NCBI GenBank assembly: GCA_964017045.1
Contig: OZ024798.1
Coordinates: forward strand, 30,990,347-31,054,346
Direction: 5' to 3'
Source: Omphiscola glabra
Lineage: Eukaryota; Mollusca; Gastropoda; Lymnaeidae
Length of the DNA stretch: 64,000 nt
This document shows, in pieces, positions 45,696 through 57,378 of this stretch. A model generated the notes under the pieces. That model worked only from the letters and a program-made list of their open reading frames with translations, was not told the DNA's origin and made no database searches. Each line of letters starts with the position of its first letter. Positions within the stretch are counted from its first letter, which is position 1. The position numbers were made by a program, and so were the translations under genes.

Positions 45696-46562
45696 GAAGG
45701 TGCCTCGGGTTACGAACGCCTCAGGTCACGAATATTTGGGTTACGATTAAAAACTCCGATTTTTTTTTGTCTCGGGTAACGAACAGTGCCTCGGGTTACG
45801 AACGAAGGCGAGAGAGAGAGAGAGAGTCTTAACGTTGGAGACAAACGATCGTGTACAGTACAAATCACTTAGAGGAGCTGATTGATGACCACAGTGGAGA
45901 GCTCACTGTAGATGGGGAGCAGTCGCCCGATGATGAGGAGCAGTCGCCCGATGATGAGGAGCAGTTGTCCGATGGTGAGGAGCCAGTGACCGTCTCAGCT
46001 GCCAGGATTAAAGAAATTTGCAGCAAGTGTGCAGACGTCGAAGACTTCATTGTGAACCATCATCCATCAACAAACGTGTAGCTAACAGGGCAGTAAACCT
46101 GATGAGTGATAACGCGATGGCGCACTTCAGAAAGTTTCTCCAGCAAAGGAAGCGAAAAAATTTCCCTTGATTAGTTTCTTTGTGCAGAAAGATTCCCAGT
46201 TGGCTGCCGCGAAAAAGCGAAAAGAAACTAGTGATTCAGAATGGCAAAGAAACTGGCACACTTCCCATGATCGTTTTCCTGGCAAGAAACATAGACTACG
46301 GCCTTTTTTTTTAAAAATATATTTTATATTTAATTTATTTTGTTGTTTTCTTTCTCTTTATTTAACACGTGAAGTACAAGTACTCTTTGCGTTTTGTCGG
46401 GTCAACGACCGGATGTTGATAAAAAAAAACAAAAAAAACCGATTCTTTCATCTTGAAACGGATTGTCTCTCTTTCGGTGATTTCAATGTTTCGGGTTACG
46501 AACGTTTCGGGTTACGAACCGAGTTCTGGAACGAATTAAGTTCGTGACCCGAGGTTCCACTG
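45696..46562 (+). mobile_element. pogo/Tigger-like DNA transposon, internally deleted
   Basis: On the minus strand the right end reads CAGTGGAACCTCGGGTCACG, which fits Tigger-type termini, and TA follows directly at 46563-46564. The left end carries GCCTCGGGTTACGAACG near 45702 with its first bases decayed. CGGGTTACGAAC-like motifs recur near both ends (about 45706, 45740, 45771, 45790, 46491, 46507), as expected of subterminal transposase-binding repeats. The interior keeps only the C-terminal part of the transposase, so most of the gene is deleted. Confidence 0.78.
45851..46260 (+). pseudogene. Tigger/pogo transposase C-terminal remnant
   Basis: The first frame (45851-46080) reads an acidic repeat with PDDEEQ twice, then ICSKCADVEDFIVNHHPS, which resembles the C-terminal part of Tigger transposases (…FVEKHHP…). 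A one-base deletion near 46079 shifts to NRAVNLMSDN and MAHFRKFLQQRKRK, and another near 46155 shifts to ISFFVQKDSQ. Both match the family's usual ending. The DDE catalytic core and the N-terminal DNA-binding domain are absent. It is a pseudogene. Confidence 0.75.
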
Positions 46563-47041
46563 TAGTTCCTAATATTCTATATAATTTTTGTTAATGTAAA
46601 TCCTTATCCCTGATGTATCCAACAAACCTTATTGTATCGTGCGGTGGATAGTTTCAAGTCGGATCTTCACAGATCTGACGGGTAACTACTTTAAACCCAA
46701 CCCTCGGTGACACTCGGTCACACAATTGAAGGCCGTATCGATCCGCACCGTTGTTTGATGAAAATATATTAACTTTATTACGTACCAGATGTGTCGTACG
46801 CCCAAGTTTGTGTAAAACAGAGTAGCCTGCCCGTGGATGACGCCCACTTCGTGCAATCCTGATTGGTCAGAATACAATGTTTGTTGTTTCTAATTACGAT
46901 TCCATTAAATTGTGCAGGGCTAATTAAAACGGACACGACATTTTTTAATTATTATTTTTTTTCTCTTTTTTTAAGTAGTATACTTTGATTCTGAATAATT
47001 TCTTTCCTTTTAATTCATGGTATCGACATCCAATCCATGTT
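46563..47041. other. Intergenic stretch, no gene recognised
   Basis: AT-rich. A 63-codon minus-strand frame at 46686-46877 has no domain. Confidence 0.5.
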
Positions 47042-47297
47042 TACAAAGCCAAACCATAGCAACGGCCACTAATTACATAGCCAAACCATAGCAACGGCCA
47101 CTAATTACATCGCCAAACCATAGCAACGGCCACTAATTACATAGCCAAGCCATAGCAGCGGCCACTAATTACATAGCAAAACCTTAGCAACGCCCACTAA
47201 TTACATAGCCAAACCATTGCAACGGCCACTAATTACATAGCCAAACCATAGCAACGGCCACTAATTACATGGCCAAACCATAGCAACGGCCACTAAT
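47042..47297. repeat. 32-bp minisatellite, 8 copies
   Basis: The unit contains CCAAACCATAGCAACGGCCA then CTAATTACATAG. Single-base differences only. Confidence 0.95.
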
Positions 47298-48687
47298 ATG
47301 ATAATAGAACCAATCTACTCGGTCTGTTCTCCCTGAATTTTTTTTTTACTAAGCGCTCACACCACGTATAGATATAAAGCTCTTGTCTATGAGACAAGAA
47401 ATATTCTAAGTCTAAGTGGAACTAAGTGGTACATTTTTAATTTTATTTTTGGCCATTCCAGCTCCCTTTCGCAAAAATAAAGATACGTAAAACGGTTTGA
47501 TAGAAAGGAAATTTGATACTAAAATGTTATTTTAACACACACCCCATACCCTAACCCACCTCCACCCCCACACCCCCATAATCATTTTTGACTAAATTGT
47601 TGTTGTGTGTGCAAACGGCGCAATATCCGGAAACATTTGCCGTCTGCTACTTTTGTGTTTATTATTTTCGGTCCCGCACGCATCAACATCATAATAGTAA
47701 TCTGGTCCAGGTATTATGGTCAAATCTGCGACCAAGCCGTGAGTTTCTGACAACTTGCCACTTAGGCCGGTTATCACCATGGAGAGTACTTAAGGTTGCC
47801 AGGAGACAGGCAGGATGGTTTAGACCGACTTGTGGTTTTGATTGGAGATTTGTTTGTCAGTGAATTTGTGGGGTGGGTGGGGATGGAAAGGTTTTTATAC
47901 CCCCCACCCCTTTTTTTTTTTTTAAGAGTTTTGGAATAGAAAATAATTGTTGTACTTCCTCTTCAAGAACACCCATTCTATTTGTTATGACCTTGAAAAG
48001 AGTGGGTGGGGGGGGGGTATCTTCTATTGTCAATAAGAAACATTCTCCAGAATACAAACACTAGGTTGGGTGATCTCAAATAGATTGGGGGGTCGGGGGG
48101 GGGGGGGTTTACAGGGGTTTTAAGGTCATAATTCAATAATGTCAATAATGTCGAATAGAAAATCCTTTCTCAAGGCGAAACGTTGTGGGTGTGTGTGTGT
48201 GTGGGGGGGGGGGGTGCGAGTACGGTGGGTGCCCAATAACAAAACTGTGGTTATAACAAAAAACATTTGCTAGATATATAGTACAACTTTATAGCTATAT
48301 ATTTCTGTATTTGTAGTGCAACAAATTGCAGCTATAGATTTATATAAGTTATATAACAAATTTTAACTGGCTTATACACCAACTAGACCACATTTGGCCA
48401 TCCATGACGGTATTAAACATTGCGGCAAATTTTGGCATGACAGGCTTTCCACATGGTCAGTTTGGTTTGCCAGGTACTTGTCAGACCAGAAAACCTTGAC
48501 ACCTCTGAGCTGGCCAGGTGATTTAAACGAGTGCCACCGTGGCAAGTCTGGTCGTGTAGGACAACGTTGTGTACCACAACACATTTGTTCTCCATTTGGT
48601 GGGAGGATTAGAGGGGATAATAGATTATCTCTTGAGTACACCCCACTACTCGGGCTCTTACTGTCACGTACCATCTTACCCATCTCG
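47298..48687. other. Intergenic stretch, no gene recognised
   Basis: Small frames at 47588-47863 and 48394-48816 overlap on both strands without a recognisable domain. G runs lie at about 48098 and 48203 with a GT repeat before the latter. The 48400-48600 sequence is of moderate GC, and I cannot exclude a relic gene or element. Confidence 0.45.
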
Positions 48688-48769
48688 TGTGCTACCCCCA
48701 CCACTCCCATGTGCCACCCCCACCACGCTCATTCTCATATGCTACCCACACCACTGTCATGTGCTACCC
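48688..48769. repeat. Short 22-28-bp repeat
   Basis: GTGCTACCCCCACCACTCCCA and variants recur about four times, ending in GTGCTACCC directly against the palindromic element at 48770. Confidence 0.8.
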
Positions 48770-48935
48770 GGTTACCGGAAATTTCGTCGAAAGAAATTTC
48801 GTCGACAGAAAATTGATAGACGGTAATTTGATCGAACGGAAATTTGTTCGAATCTTTTTTTCAGTTCAGACATTAAAATTTTAATCAAATTTCTTTTTGA
48901 ACGCACTTATACGATATCGTAAAACAAAATAATAA
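48770..48935. mobile_element. Palindromic MITE, copy 4, truncated
   Basis: It starts GGTTACCGGAAATTTCG, the terminus type seen at the right ends of copies 1-3, so it is inverted relative to them. It runs through one arm and the TTTTTGAACGCAC core and stops near 48935. The other half is missing. The 9 bp before it, GTGCTACCC, is also the repeat unit of the adjoining minisatellite, so a TSD cannot be tested. Confidence 0.75.
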
Positions 48936-50517
48936 TACCAATTTAATTAAAAGGCATATTCTTATTAAAATTATTTTTAAATGTAGAGTTTTTACTACTT
49001 TATAAATTTCATAAAAGTTTATTTTTGGAATGAATAAAAAGTACAAACTTATTAAATGTTAAAAACACAAAGCTAAATTAGTATTTAAGTTTAGCAATTT
49101 AAAAAGCAATCAATGCTATTTATTAATTTTATTTATAAGAAGGGGAATGTACATCGTCAGTTTTGTCACGCTCTTTTATTAAATCAGATAACTTTTAGCT
49201 TTGGCTAAATAGGCAATTCGCACTATGACGTCATTTGCGTGATTATTTAGAACTAATTAATTTTAATTTTATTTCGCCTTATTGACAACGCGCTAAAGAA
49301 CGCACTAACAACAACTGATGTTTAGGTTTTCCCGATAAATGTGATTACTGTGTATTTCTTTGATCATATTTTTTTCTATTTAATTTCAAAATATTTTCGG
49401 CTCTTTGGCGTTAAGTCCCTATAGCTCATTCTTATATATAATAATATAATCTTCCCCTTGTGTAACATTGCATAGGGCCTACGAAAAAATACCCTCCTTA
49501 ATATAGTTTTGTTGTAAGATTAGAATACTTTTTTTTTTTTTAATTTTTATTTTGATCTTCGGTTCATTAGACTAAGTTCATCTATTAAAAATTTTTATGA
49601 TTCTAAACACGTTATCTCTCCCAGTCGTTGTTTAAATAAGACATTATTTACAAAAAAGTTGCACACCAAGAATGGTCACCAAATTCATCCTGCCGGCCCT
49701 GGTGCCCACCGAGCCGCATGACATCAGTTAACACGAGAGACCACTCTTGTTGGTGGTGAATGATATGAATGGTTCATTTGTTGGTGACCTCCCGTGGGAC
49801 GTTAAGAAGAGAAAGAAAAAAAAAATGGTTTCCAGTATGGGGTGAACCGGTGCACTCGTCTTCCAACTTCTTTAGAAAAATGGATCCGCCCTTGAAATTT
49901 AATATAAATAATGACCCCATCACCCGTATTTGGGACAGTACGGTACGACCCCCCCCCCCCCCCCGAGGCGGGTTGGTCGCGTACTGGTCACGTGGTATGT
50001 AAGTTAAACTGCTGCAGTTTGAAGGAACCTGGGAATGTGTTCTGAACTGCGTAGGGATACACAAGGTCAGCCGGTTTGTTTAACCTCGGCTTATCATTCT
50101 TTTCACAATTCCCGTCCATCAAAAGGCCCAGTCTGTGAATGGAATGAATGGACACAGTTGGGTTATGATAGATACTGGGTACGGAAGATGTGGATTTGAA
50201 CCCTGGTCTAGTAATTTGTTCGATCAGTACGAAAGACACGCGAGTGAAACTTAATACCTCGGGGGTCTTTGTTGCACGTCTATAGAACAAGATCATACCA
50301 CTGGGTTTTTTTAACGAACATTTTTGGTTACAAATCTATCCGTAGTAAAAACCTGGGGAGCATTTGCAAATTAAATATATATCCCCGACATGGTCAAGGT
50401 GTGTCTTCAAAGAAAGGGGAGGGAAGGGGTCGAGTAAAAATCTATCGAGAACACAAAAAAAATGCGGGGGGGGGGGGGGGGTGGAAGCGTGGAAAGTACG
50501 AAGTATGTTAATCATAA
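48936..50517. other. Longer stretch without a supported gene
   Basis: 48936-49680 is very AT-rich with a TGACGTCA octamer at 49226-49233. C and G runs lie at about 49950 and 50466. Frames at 49769-50064 and 50269-50611 carry homopolymer-derived Pro/Gly runs and no domain. Confidence 0.5.
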
Positions 50518-50525
50518 GTCTAACA

Positions 50526-50720
50526 CAGTGGTCTGCAAACTCATTGTCAAAAAAGCCAAAAATTAGCAGCAGGACGATTAAAAAAATTTTGAGAGCCAAA
50601 TTTCTTTTCAAGAACCATGTCTTTTAGGAGTCAAATCCGATTTGTGGTCGACTAGCCGAGCCGCACTCAGGTCACTAAAGAGTCGCATGCGGCTCGCGAG
50701 CCGCGATTAGCCCACCACTG
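50526..50720 (-). mobile_element. hAT-type MITE with perfect 8-bp TSD
   Basis: 195 bp, starts CAGTGGTCTGCAAACTC and ends GATTAGCCCACCACTG. Flanks 50518-50525 and 50721-50728 are both GTCTAACA. It is the reverse-oriented relative of 59934-60138: both carry GCATGCGGCT-type and GAGCCGCACTCAGG-type sequence. It is non-coding. Confidence 0.9.
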
Positions 50721-50864
50721 GTCTAACAGGTCTACACTGAAGTTTAAGTTGATCGTGTATAGTATGGCAGTTCTACCACGTTCTCCCCATCTGCGACCCC
50801 TCTCCTCAATCATTACCGTTAACATGTCGTAACCAAGAAACATTTCATTTATTTAAGGACGCTG

Positions 50865-50973
50865 TTATAACATATGTAAAAGTTATAAGTTAACATATGT
50901 AAAAGTTATCAGTTAACATATGTAAAAGTTATAAGTTAACATATGTAAAAGTTATAAGTTAACAAATGTAAAA
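50865..50973. repeat. 23-bp minisatellite, about 4-5 copies
   Basis: CATATGTAAAAGTTATAAGT plus TAA repeats. The last copy is diverged. Confidence 0.92.
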
Positions 50974-52029
50974 GAAAGCATTCAATTATCATCATGTCGT
51001 GCTCCCATTTTAAATCTTGAGATCGCAACAATATTTTTGTATTTTTAAAGGTTTGGAAACCGCTGATCTCTTTTTTTCCTTTTAAATTCGTAATTCTATT
51101 TCACATCGACTTGTCAATTTTACTGAAAACCCGCAGTAGTGTAACACCGTGTCTCTTTCTGTCCATAGACTCCCCCCTCCCAACCCCCCTTGAAGCCATG
51201 GTTTCTGGACAAAATTTTGTCTATTGACGCGTATGTACAATGAGCGCACCAAAGTTAATTTCCATTTTAATTATTCGCTTGGTTACATATGAATTCAGCG
51301 TTTCTCAAATTATTTCGTTTGAAGTTATATTCCATGTTAATTGTTGTTTTTAAGTAGTTATAAGGTCCTTCAGTATGCAAATAGACGATAGACAACCCAC
51401 ATTTAATCTTCCTGACGTTTTCCATTCTTCGTTTATATGAGTTGGAGCTGGGAATGTTTTGTTCAAAAAAAAATAAATAAATAAAACAGAGAAACAATTT
51501 TGCCGGAGTCAAAGCTTCCGAAATTAGAACCAATGATTTTTTTTTTTTTACAAGTCGTCATGCGCCACCTAGTTTAAATCCAAGAATTGAATGGGACACC
51601 ACAAATACCCATCCCACCCCACCCCACCCCTTTGTTTGCCCCACAGAAATGTAGGAGACGGGTTAATGGTGTAAAACAATTAATACACACGTTACGTTTT
51701 AATTTATCCAGACAGCTGCATTAAGTTGGATCTGAGGCAGGGTAACCGATGATAATGTTAGTATACAAAAGAGATACGCCTTCTCACACATCTAGATTAT
51801 AAAACAAGTGAAATGTGTGTAGTTACTTACGCTGGGTATAAATAAATCCAGACCTGGTCAAGGAATATGACGTCAGGAAATGATGTTATTTAAGGTACAT
51901 GTCAGAACGAAACTTTGAACTCTCTCCCCAAATTCGGGCCATTAAAAAAAAAGGATTTAAAATAATGTTTTAAAAAATAATAGGTTGGAGGGCATTTGCT
52001 TTAATCCCAGCAAAACAGAGTATAACAAG
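50974..52029. other. Intergenic stretch, no gene recognised
   Basis: AT-rich with a CCCCACCCC-type tract at 51610-51630 and TGACGTCA at 51868-51875. An 88-codon minus-strand frame at 51267-51533 has no domain. Confidence 0.5.
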
Positions 52030-52275
52030 TGTTCAAACTGCAGACTAATGGAAAGTAGTACAAAAATGTGCTTATTGACTGTTCAAACTGCAGACTAATG
52101 CAGAGTGGTACAGATAGTTGCTTATTGACAGTTCAAACTGCAGACTAATGCAGAGTGGTACAGATAGTTGCTTATTGACTGTTCAAACTGCAGACTAATG
52201 CAGAGTGGTACAGATAGTTGCTTATTGACTGTTCAAACTGCAGACTAATGCAGAGTGGTACAGATAGTTGCTTAT
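52030..52275. repeat. 50-bp minisatellite, 5 copies
   Basis: The unit contains GTTCAAACTGCAGACTAATG, CAGAGTGGTACAGATAGTTG and CTTATTGACT. The first copy differs most. Confidence 0.95.
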
Positions 52276-52666
52276 TAGAGGAAAAAAATGATTTAGTTGT
52301 GTAATGAAAGATATCACGTGATTTAGTTGCACAATTTGTATAATGAAGAGGAATAGCGTCTACAATGGGAGTCTTGTGTGCCAGGGTTAGAGCCCATTAA
52401 AATGCAGGATGTTTGTGTAGATGTCGTCGTCCCATGCGATTGTCGCTATCTGCTCTAGACAAACACAAAGGAGATGGCACTTCTCTTCCGACACAAGTAA
52501 AGGGGGGAGTAAGGAGCTTTCTTTAGAGATCAACATTTCTCCATCAACAAGGCAATAAGTTCCCCGTTACGTTAAAATCCTCGGCATGATTGAAAGAAAT
52601 GTCAGAGAGTGGATGAGTCTATGTTCACTGTTGGTGTTAGTTTTTTAAATTAAAACACTATAAGCT
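52276..52666. other. Short intergenic stretch
   Basis: No gene or element seen. Confidence 0.5.
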
Positions 52667-53250
52667 GTGACCCGTAGTTACCGCGGTAATAATGGAAGGC
52701 ATGTTGACCCGGTGTTACTGTGGTAATGATGGAAGACATGTTGACCCGTAGTTACCGCGGTAATGATGGAAGGCATGTTGACCAGTAGTTACCGCGGTAA
52801 TGATGGAAGGCATGTTGACCCGGTGTTACTGTGGTAATGATGGAAGGCATGTTGACCCGGTGTTACCGCGGTAATAATGGAAGGCATGTTGACCCGGTGT
52901 TACTGTGGTAATGATGGAAGGCATTTTGACCCGGTGTTACCGCGGTAATAATGGAAGGCATGTTGACCCGGTGTTACCACGGTAATAATGGAAGGCATGT
53001 TGATCCGGTGTTACTGTGGTAATGATGGAAGGAATGTTGACCCAGTGTTACTGTGGTAATAATGGAAGGCATGTTGATCCGGTGTTACTGTGGTAATAAT
53101 GGAAGGCATGTTGACCCAGTGTTACCGTGGTAATAATGGAAGGCATGTTGACCCAGTGTTACCGCGGTAATAATGTAAGGCATGTTGACCCGGTGTTACC
53201 GTGGTAATGATGGAAGGCATGTTGACCCTGTGTTACTTTGGTAATAATGC
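52667..53250. repeat. ~37-bp minisatellite with a palindrome, about 16 copies
   Basis: The unit contains TTACCGCGGTAATAATGGAA and GGCATGTTGACCCGGTG. About half the units carry the perfect palindrome TTACCGCGGTAA. The others carry TTACTGTGGTAA or TTACCGTGGTAA, the pattern left by C-to-T changes at CpG sites. Confidence 0.93.
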
Positions 53251-53322
53251 AAGTTATATTATGTTACTTTCTACATGCTATGGTGAAGTCACAACATCTA
53301 AATTTTAAATTGTTGCGCATGT

Positions 53323-55163
53323 AACTGACTTGGATGAATAAATTGACTTGGATGAATAAATTGACTTGGATGAATAAATTGACTTGGATGAATACATCGA
53401 CTTGGATGAATAAATTGACTTGGATGAATAAATTGACTTGTACGAATAAATTGACTTGTATGAATAAATATACTTGGATGAATAAATTGACTTGGATGAA
53501 TAAATCGACTTAGATGAATAAATTGACTTGGATGAATAAATTGACTTGTATGAATAAATCGACTTCGGTTAATAACTTGACTTGGATGAATAAATTGACT
53601 TGGATGAATAAATTGAATTGTATGAATAAATTGACTTGTATGAATAAATCGACTTGGATGAATAAATTGACTTGGATAAATTAATTGACTTGTATGAATA
53701 AATCGACTTGGATGAATAAATTGACTTGTATGAATAAATCGACTTGGATGAATAAATTGACTTGGATGAATAAATTGACTTTTATGAATAAACTGACTTG
53801 TATAAATAAATCGACTTGGATGAATAAATTGACTTGGATGAATAAATTGACTTGTATGAATAAATCGACTTGGATGAATAAATTGACTTGGATGAATAAA
53901 TTGACTTGTATGAATAAATCGACTTGGATAAATAAATTGACTTGGATGAATTAATTGACTTGTATGAATAAATCGACTTGGATGAATAAATTGACTTGTA
54001 TGAATAAATTGACTTGGATGAATAAATTGACTTGGATGAATAAATTGACTTTTATGAATAAACTGACTTGTATAAATAAATCGACTTGGATGAATAAATT
54101 GACTTGGATGAATAAATTGACTTGTATGAATAAATTGACTTGGATGAATAAATTGACTTTTATGAATAAACTGACTTGTATAAATAAATCGACTTGGATG
54201 AACAAATTGACTTGGATGAATAAATTGACTTGTATGAATAAATCGACTTGGATGAATAAATTGACTTGGATGAATAAATTGACTTGGATGAATAAATTGA
54301 CTTTTATGAATAAATATACTTGGATGAATAAATTGACTTGGATGAAAAAATTGACTTGTATGAATAAATCGACTTGGATGAATAAATTGACTTGGATGAA
54401 TTAATTGACTTGTATGAATAAATCGACTTGGATGAATAAATTGACTTGTATGAATAAATCGACTTGGATGAATAAATTGACTTGGATGAATAAATTGACT
54501 TTTATGAATAAACTGACTTGTATAAATAAATCGACTTGGATGAATAAATTGACTTGGATGAATAAATTGACTTGTATGAATAAATTGACTTGGATGAATA
54601 AATTGACTTTTATGAATAAACTGACTTGTATAAATAAATCGACTTGGATGAATAAATTGACTTGGATGAATAAATTGACTTGTATGAATAAATCGACTTG
54701 GATGAATAAATTGACTTGGATGAATAAATTGACTTGTATGAATAAATCGACTTGGATGAATAAATTGACTTGGATGAATTAATTTACTTGTATGAATAAA
54801 TCGACTTGGATGAATAAATTGACTTGTATGAATAAATCGACTTGGATGAATAAATTGACTTTTATGAATAAACTGACTTGTATGAATAAATCGACTTGGA
54901 TGAATAAATTGACTTGGATGAATAAATTGACTTGGATGAATAAATCGACTTGGATGAATAAATTGACTTGGATGAATAAATTGACTTGTATGAATAAATC
55001 GACTAGGATGAATAAATTGACTTGGATGAATAAATTGACTTTTATGAATAAACTGACTTGTATGAATAAATCTACTTGGATGAATAAATTGACTTGGATG
55101 AATAAATTGACTTTTATGAATAAACTGACTTGTATGAATAAATCTACTTGGATGAATAAATTG
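53323..55163. repeat. 18-bp minisatellite, about 102 copies
   Basis: The unit is AAATTGACTTGGATGAAT with GTATG or TTATG and AATCGAC or AACTGAC variants. A GAATTAATTGACTTGTATG junction near 53682, 53949, 54399 and 54777 separates blocks whose lengths are multiples of 18 bp, which suggests a higher-order organisation. The minus strand is open for 624 codons with a six-residue period (FIHPSQ), and one plus frame (MNKLTW) is open in pieces. I regard neither as a gene, since period 18 preserves any frame. Confidence 0.96.
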
Positions 55164-56282
55164 TGTGCTCACAAAAGAAAATACGACAGTGTTCAGCGAC
55201 GTTGACGTGTTATAATTATGAGTTGTAGATAAAGACTTTTGTCCAATGTTGAAAAGAAAGTTTATTTGTATAGATAATTACGTGTTTAACATCATTGGAT
55301 TTTGAGAATATATTTCCTTCTATGTAATATAGGACTAGTCAAAACCCCTCTCACACCTTTTCCCCTTGAACTACAAGGAAAACTCATTTTCTTAAAGTTG
55401 TAAAAACATGTCCTCAACCTTTTTTAAAATGTTTGTGCCATTGACGGATTATGATATGTTGGTATCTTTATTCAAAATTAAACCAAACTATGGGTCGCTC
55501 TTGAAATATATTTTTCGAAAAAATCATAAAAACATAATACACACAGGACATTATTGCACAAACACTGACTTGAAATAACATGCATCCGAGATAGGACGAG
55601 TCTTTGAAGGTGAGCTCTATCATCATTTATGCCAGTGACAACACCTCTACATTAGGATTACGATCTTAAAGAAATTTTAATTACAATTTGTGTCCTACAT
55701 AATATGAAGTTTTACCACAAGTGGTACAGGTGGGGGGGGGGGATGTGTTCCAGTTGAAGTGTATCAAGGGGCACCCAACGTATATTTTTTCCCCTTCTGT
55801 TGCACATATATTTAACCCAGGCTATTCGTTTGCAACAACTGTACCCCACATATTGCCGTCTCTTCAACTTTTATGTTTTCAGGGCACTAATTGTCCTCTA
55901 ATCTTATTTTTATGGACTGCCTGTCCCATTGATTGATGTTATCTTTTGTAGGAGCCTCTACTCCTATTGCGTTTTGTTAATTTTATTACTTTGTCTAAGC
56001 CAATGATTTGCCCAACTTATTTTTATTATGACGTATCAAGAATGGGCCTTGACTGGACTGGTTCATTAAGTTCAACTCATTGTTTCCTCTGGCGACTAGT
56101 GCAGTGTACATCCTAATTTTGGTAAATTCAAACTTATATAACAATTAAACAATGACAGTAATCGAGTAAACTTGCTGTTTTGAACTTTAATAAAGATATA
56201 TGTTATTTTTTTATTTTAAAAAAAATTATTTTGCTGGAAGAACTTAATGGAAGTGGCGGATGGGGTGTTGAAGCAGCAAGAC
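55164..56282. other. Intergenic stretch, no gene recognised
   Basis: AT-rich. A 71-codon frame at 55721-55936 has no domain. A G run lies at about 55733-55742. Confidence 0.5.
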
Positions 56283-56742
56283 CACAGAACAGCAAGAAGA
56301 CAGAACAGCAAGAAAACAGAACAGCAAGAAAACAGAACAGCAAGAACACAGAACAGCAAGAAAACAGAACAGCAAGAAAACAGAACAGGAAGAAAACAGA
56401 ACAGCAAGAAAACAAAACAGCAAGAAAACAAAACAGCAAGAAAACAGAACAGCAAGAAACAAAACAGCAAGAAAACATAACAGCAAGAAAACAGAACAGC
56501 AAGAAAACAGAACAGCAAGAAAACAGAACAGCAAGAAAACAGAACAGCAAGAAAACAGAACAACAAGAAAGCAGAACAGCAAGAAAGCAGAGCCGCAAGA
56601 AAGCAGAACAGCAAGAAAGAAGGACAGCAAGAAAACAGAACAGCAAGAAAACAGAACAACAAGAAAGCAGAACACAAGAAAGAAGGACAGCAAGAAAACA
56701 GAACAGCAAGAAAGCAGAACAGCAAGAAAGCAGAACACAAAG
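56283..56742. repeat. 16-bp purine-rich minisatellite
   Basis: CAGAACAGCAAGAAAA repeats about 28 times with GAAAGC and GAAGGA variants on the right. Because the unit has few stop-forming triplets in any frame, three minus frames (164-174 codons) and one plus frame (190) are open. I take these as artefacts. Confidence 0.94.
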
Positions 56743-57378
56743 GATTTATTAAAAGTATAGATATAAAATTTCAGTTTAGAGCTCCCTTTTGTTTGAGTTT
56801 CAAAAACCTTCTTACTAGCGATGCCTTTTTAAATTACAATAATGTACACAGTTACACTACCAGGAAATGGTTCATGCATGATTTATTACTGTGACTAGCA
56901 TGTGTCTGGACATGGTTGATGTAATAAAGTGGCCAATATCATGTATGTATTTCTATAAGAAAAGAAAGAAGATATAAAAAAATATGTCGTCATTTTCAGA
57001 TTGCATTGTATTTTGCTAAAGGGGCAAAATGACGTCACACGACTTTGGGCGGTTTTTACACCCTCCTCCCTTTACCACGTCGCAAGAAATCTGTAACAAA
57101 AGTTAGTCAGCCTCATCATACATTATCAGAAATGCGTAACCCCCCCCCCTCCCCACAACCAATGATGCGTCAGTTACGTTATTTATGGATGGTCCGTCTT
57201 TCAACTTCATTAGTACATAAATGGGCCCCTGAACACTCCAGTAATGCCATTGACTTTAAATGTGTGCACAGTAAACAGTAGCTTATCACGTGACACACTG
57301 TACCGCCTCGCTTTAGCAACATTCTTGCGTGACATTCGTTTATCTTAAGTCACGGGTCATTGGAGCGGCACAGTCTAT
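56743..57378. other. Intergenic stretch, no gene recognised
   Basis: TGACGTCA at 57030-57037 and a C run near 57139. A 78-codon frame at 57045-57281 has no domain. Confidence 0.5.

Noticed and set aside
53298..55172. 624-codon minus-strand 'protein' with a FIHPSQ period
   Set aside because: It is a translation of an 18-bp array. Absence of stops is expected because few single changes in this unit create a stop.
56203..56752. Cys/Phe/Leu-rich minus-strand frames and a Gln/Lys-rich plus frame
   Set aside because: They are translations of the CAGAACAGCAAGAAAA array. The membrane-like composition is accidental.
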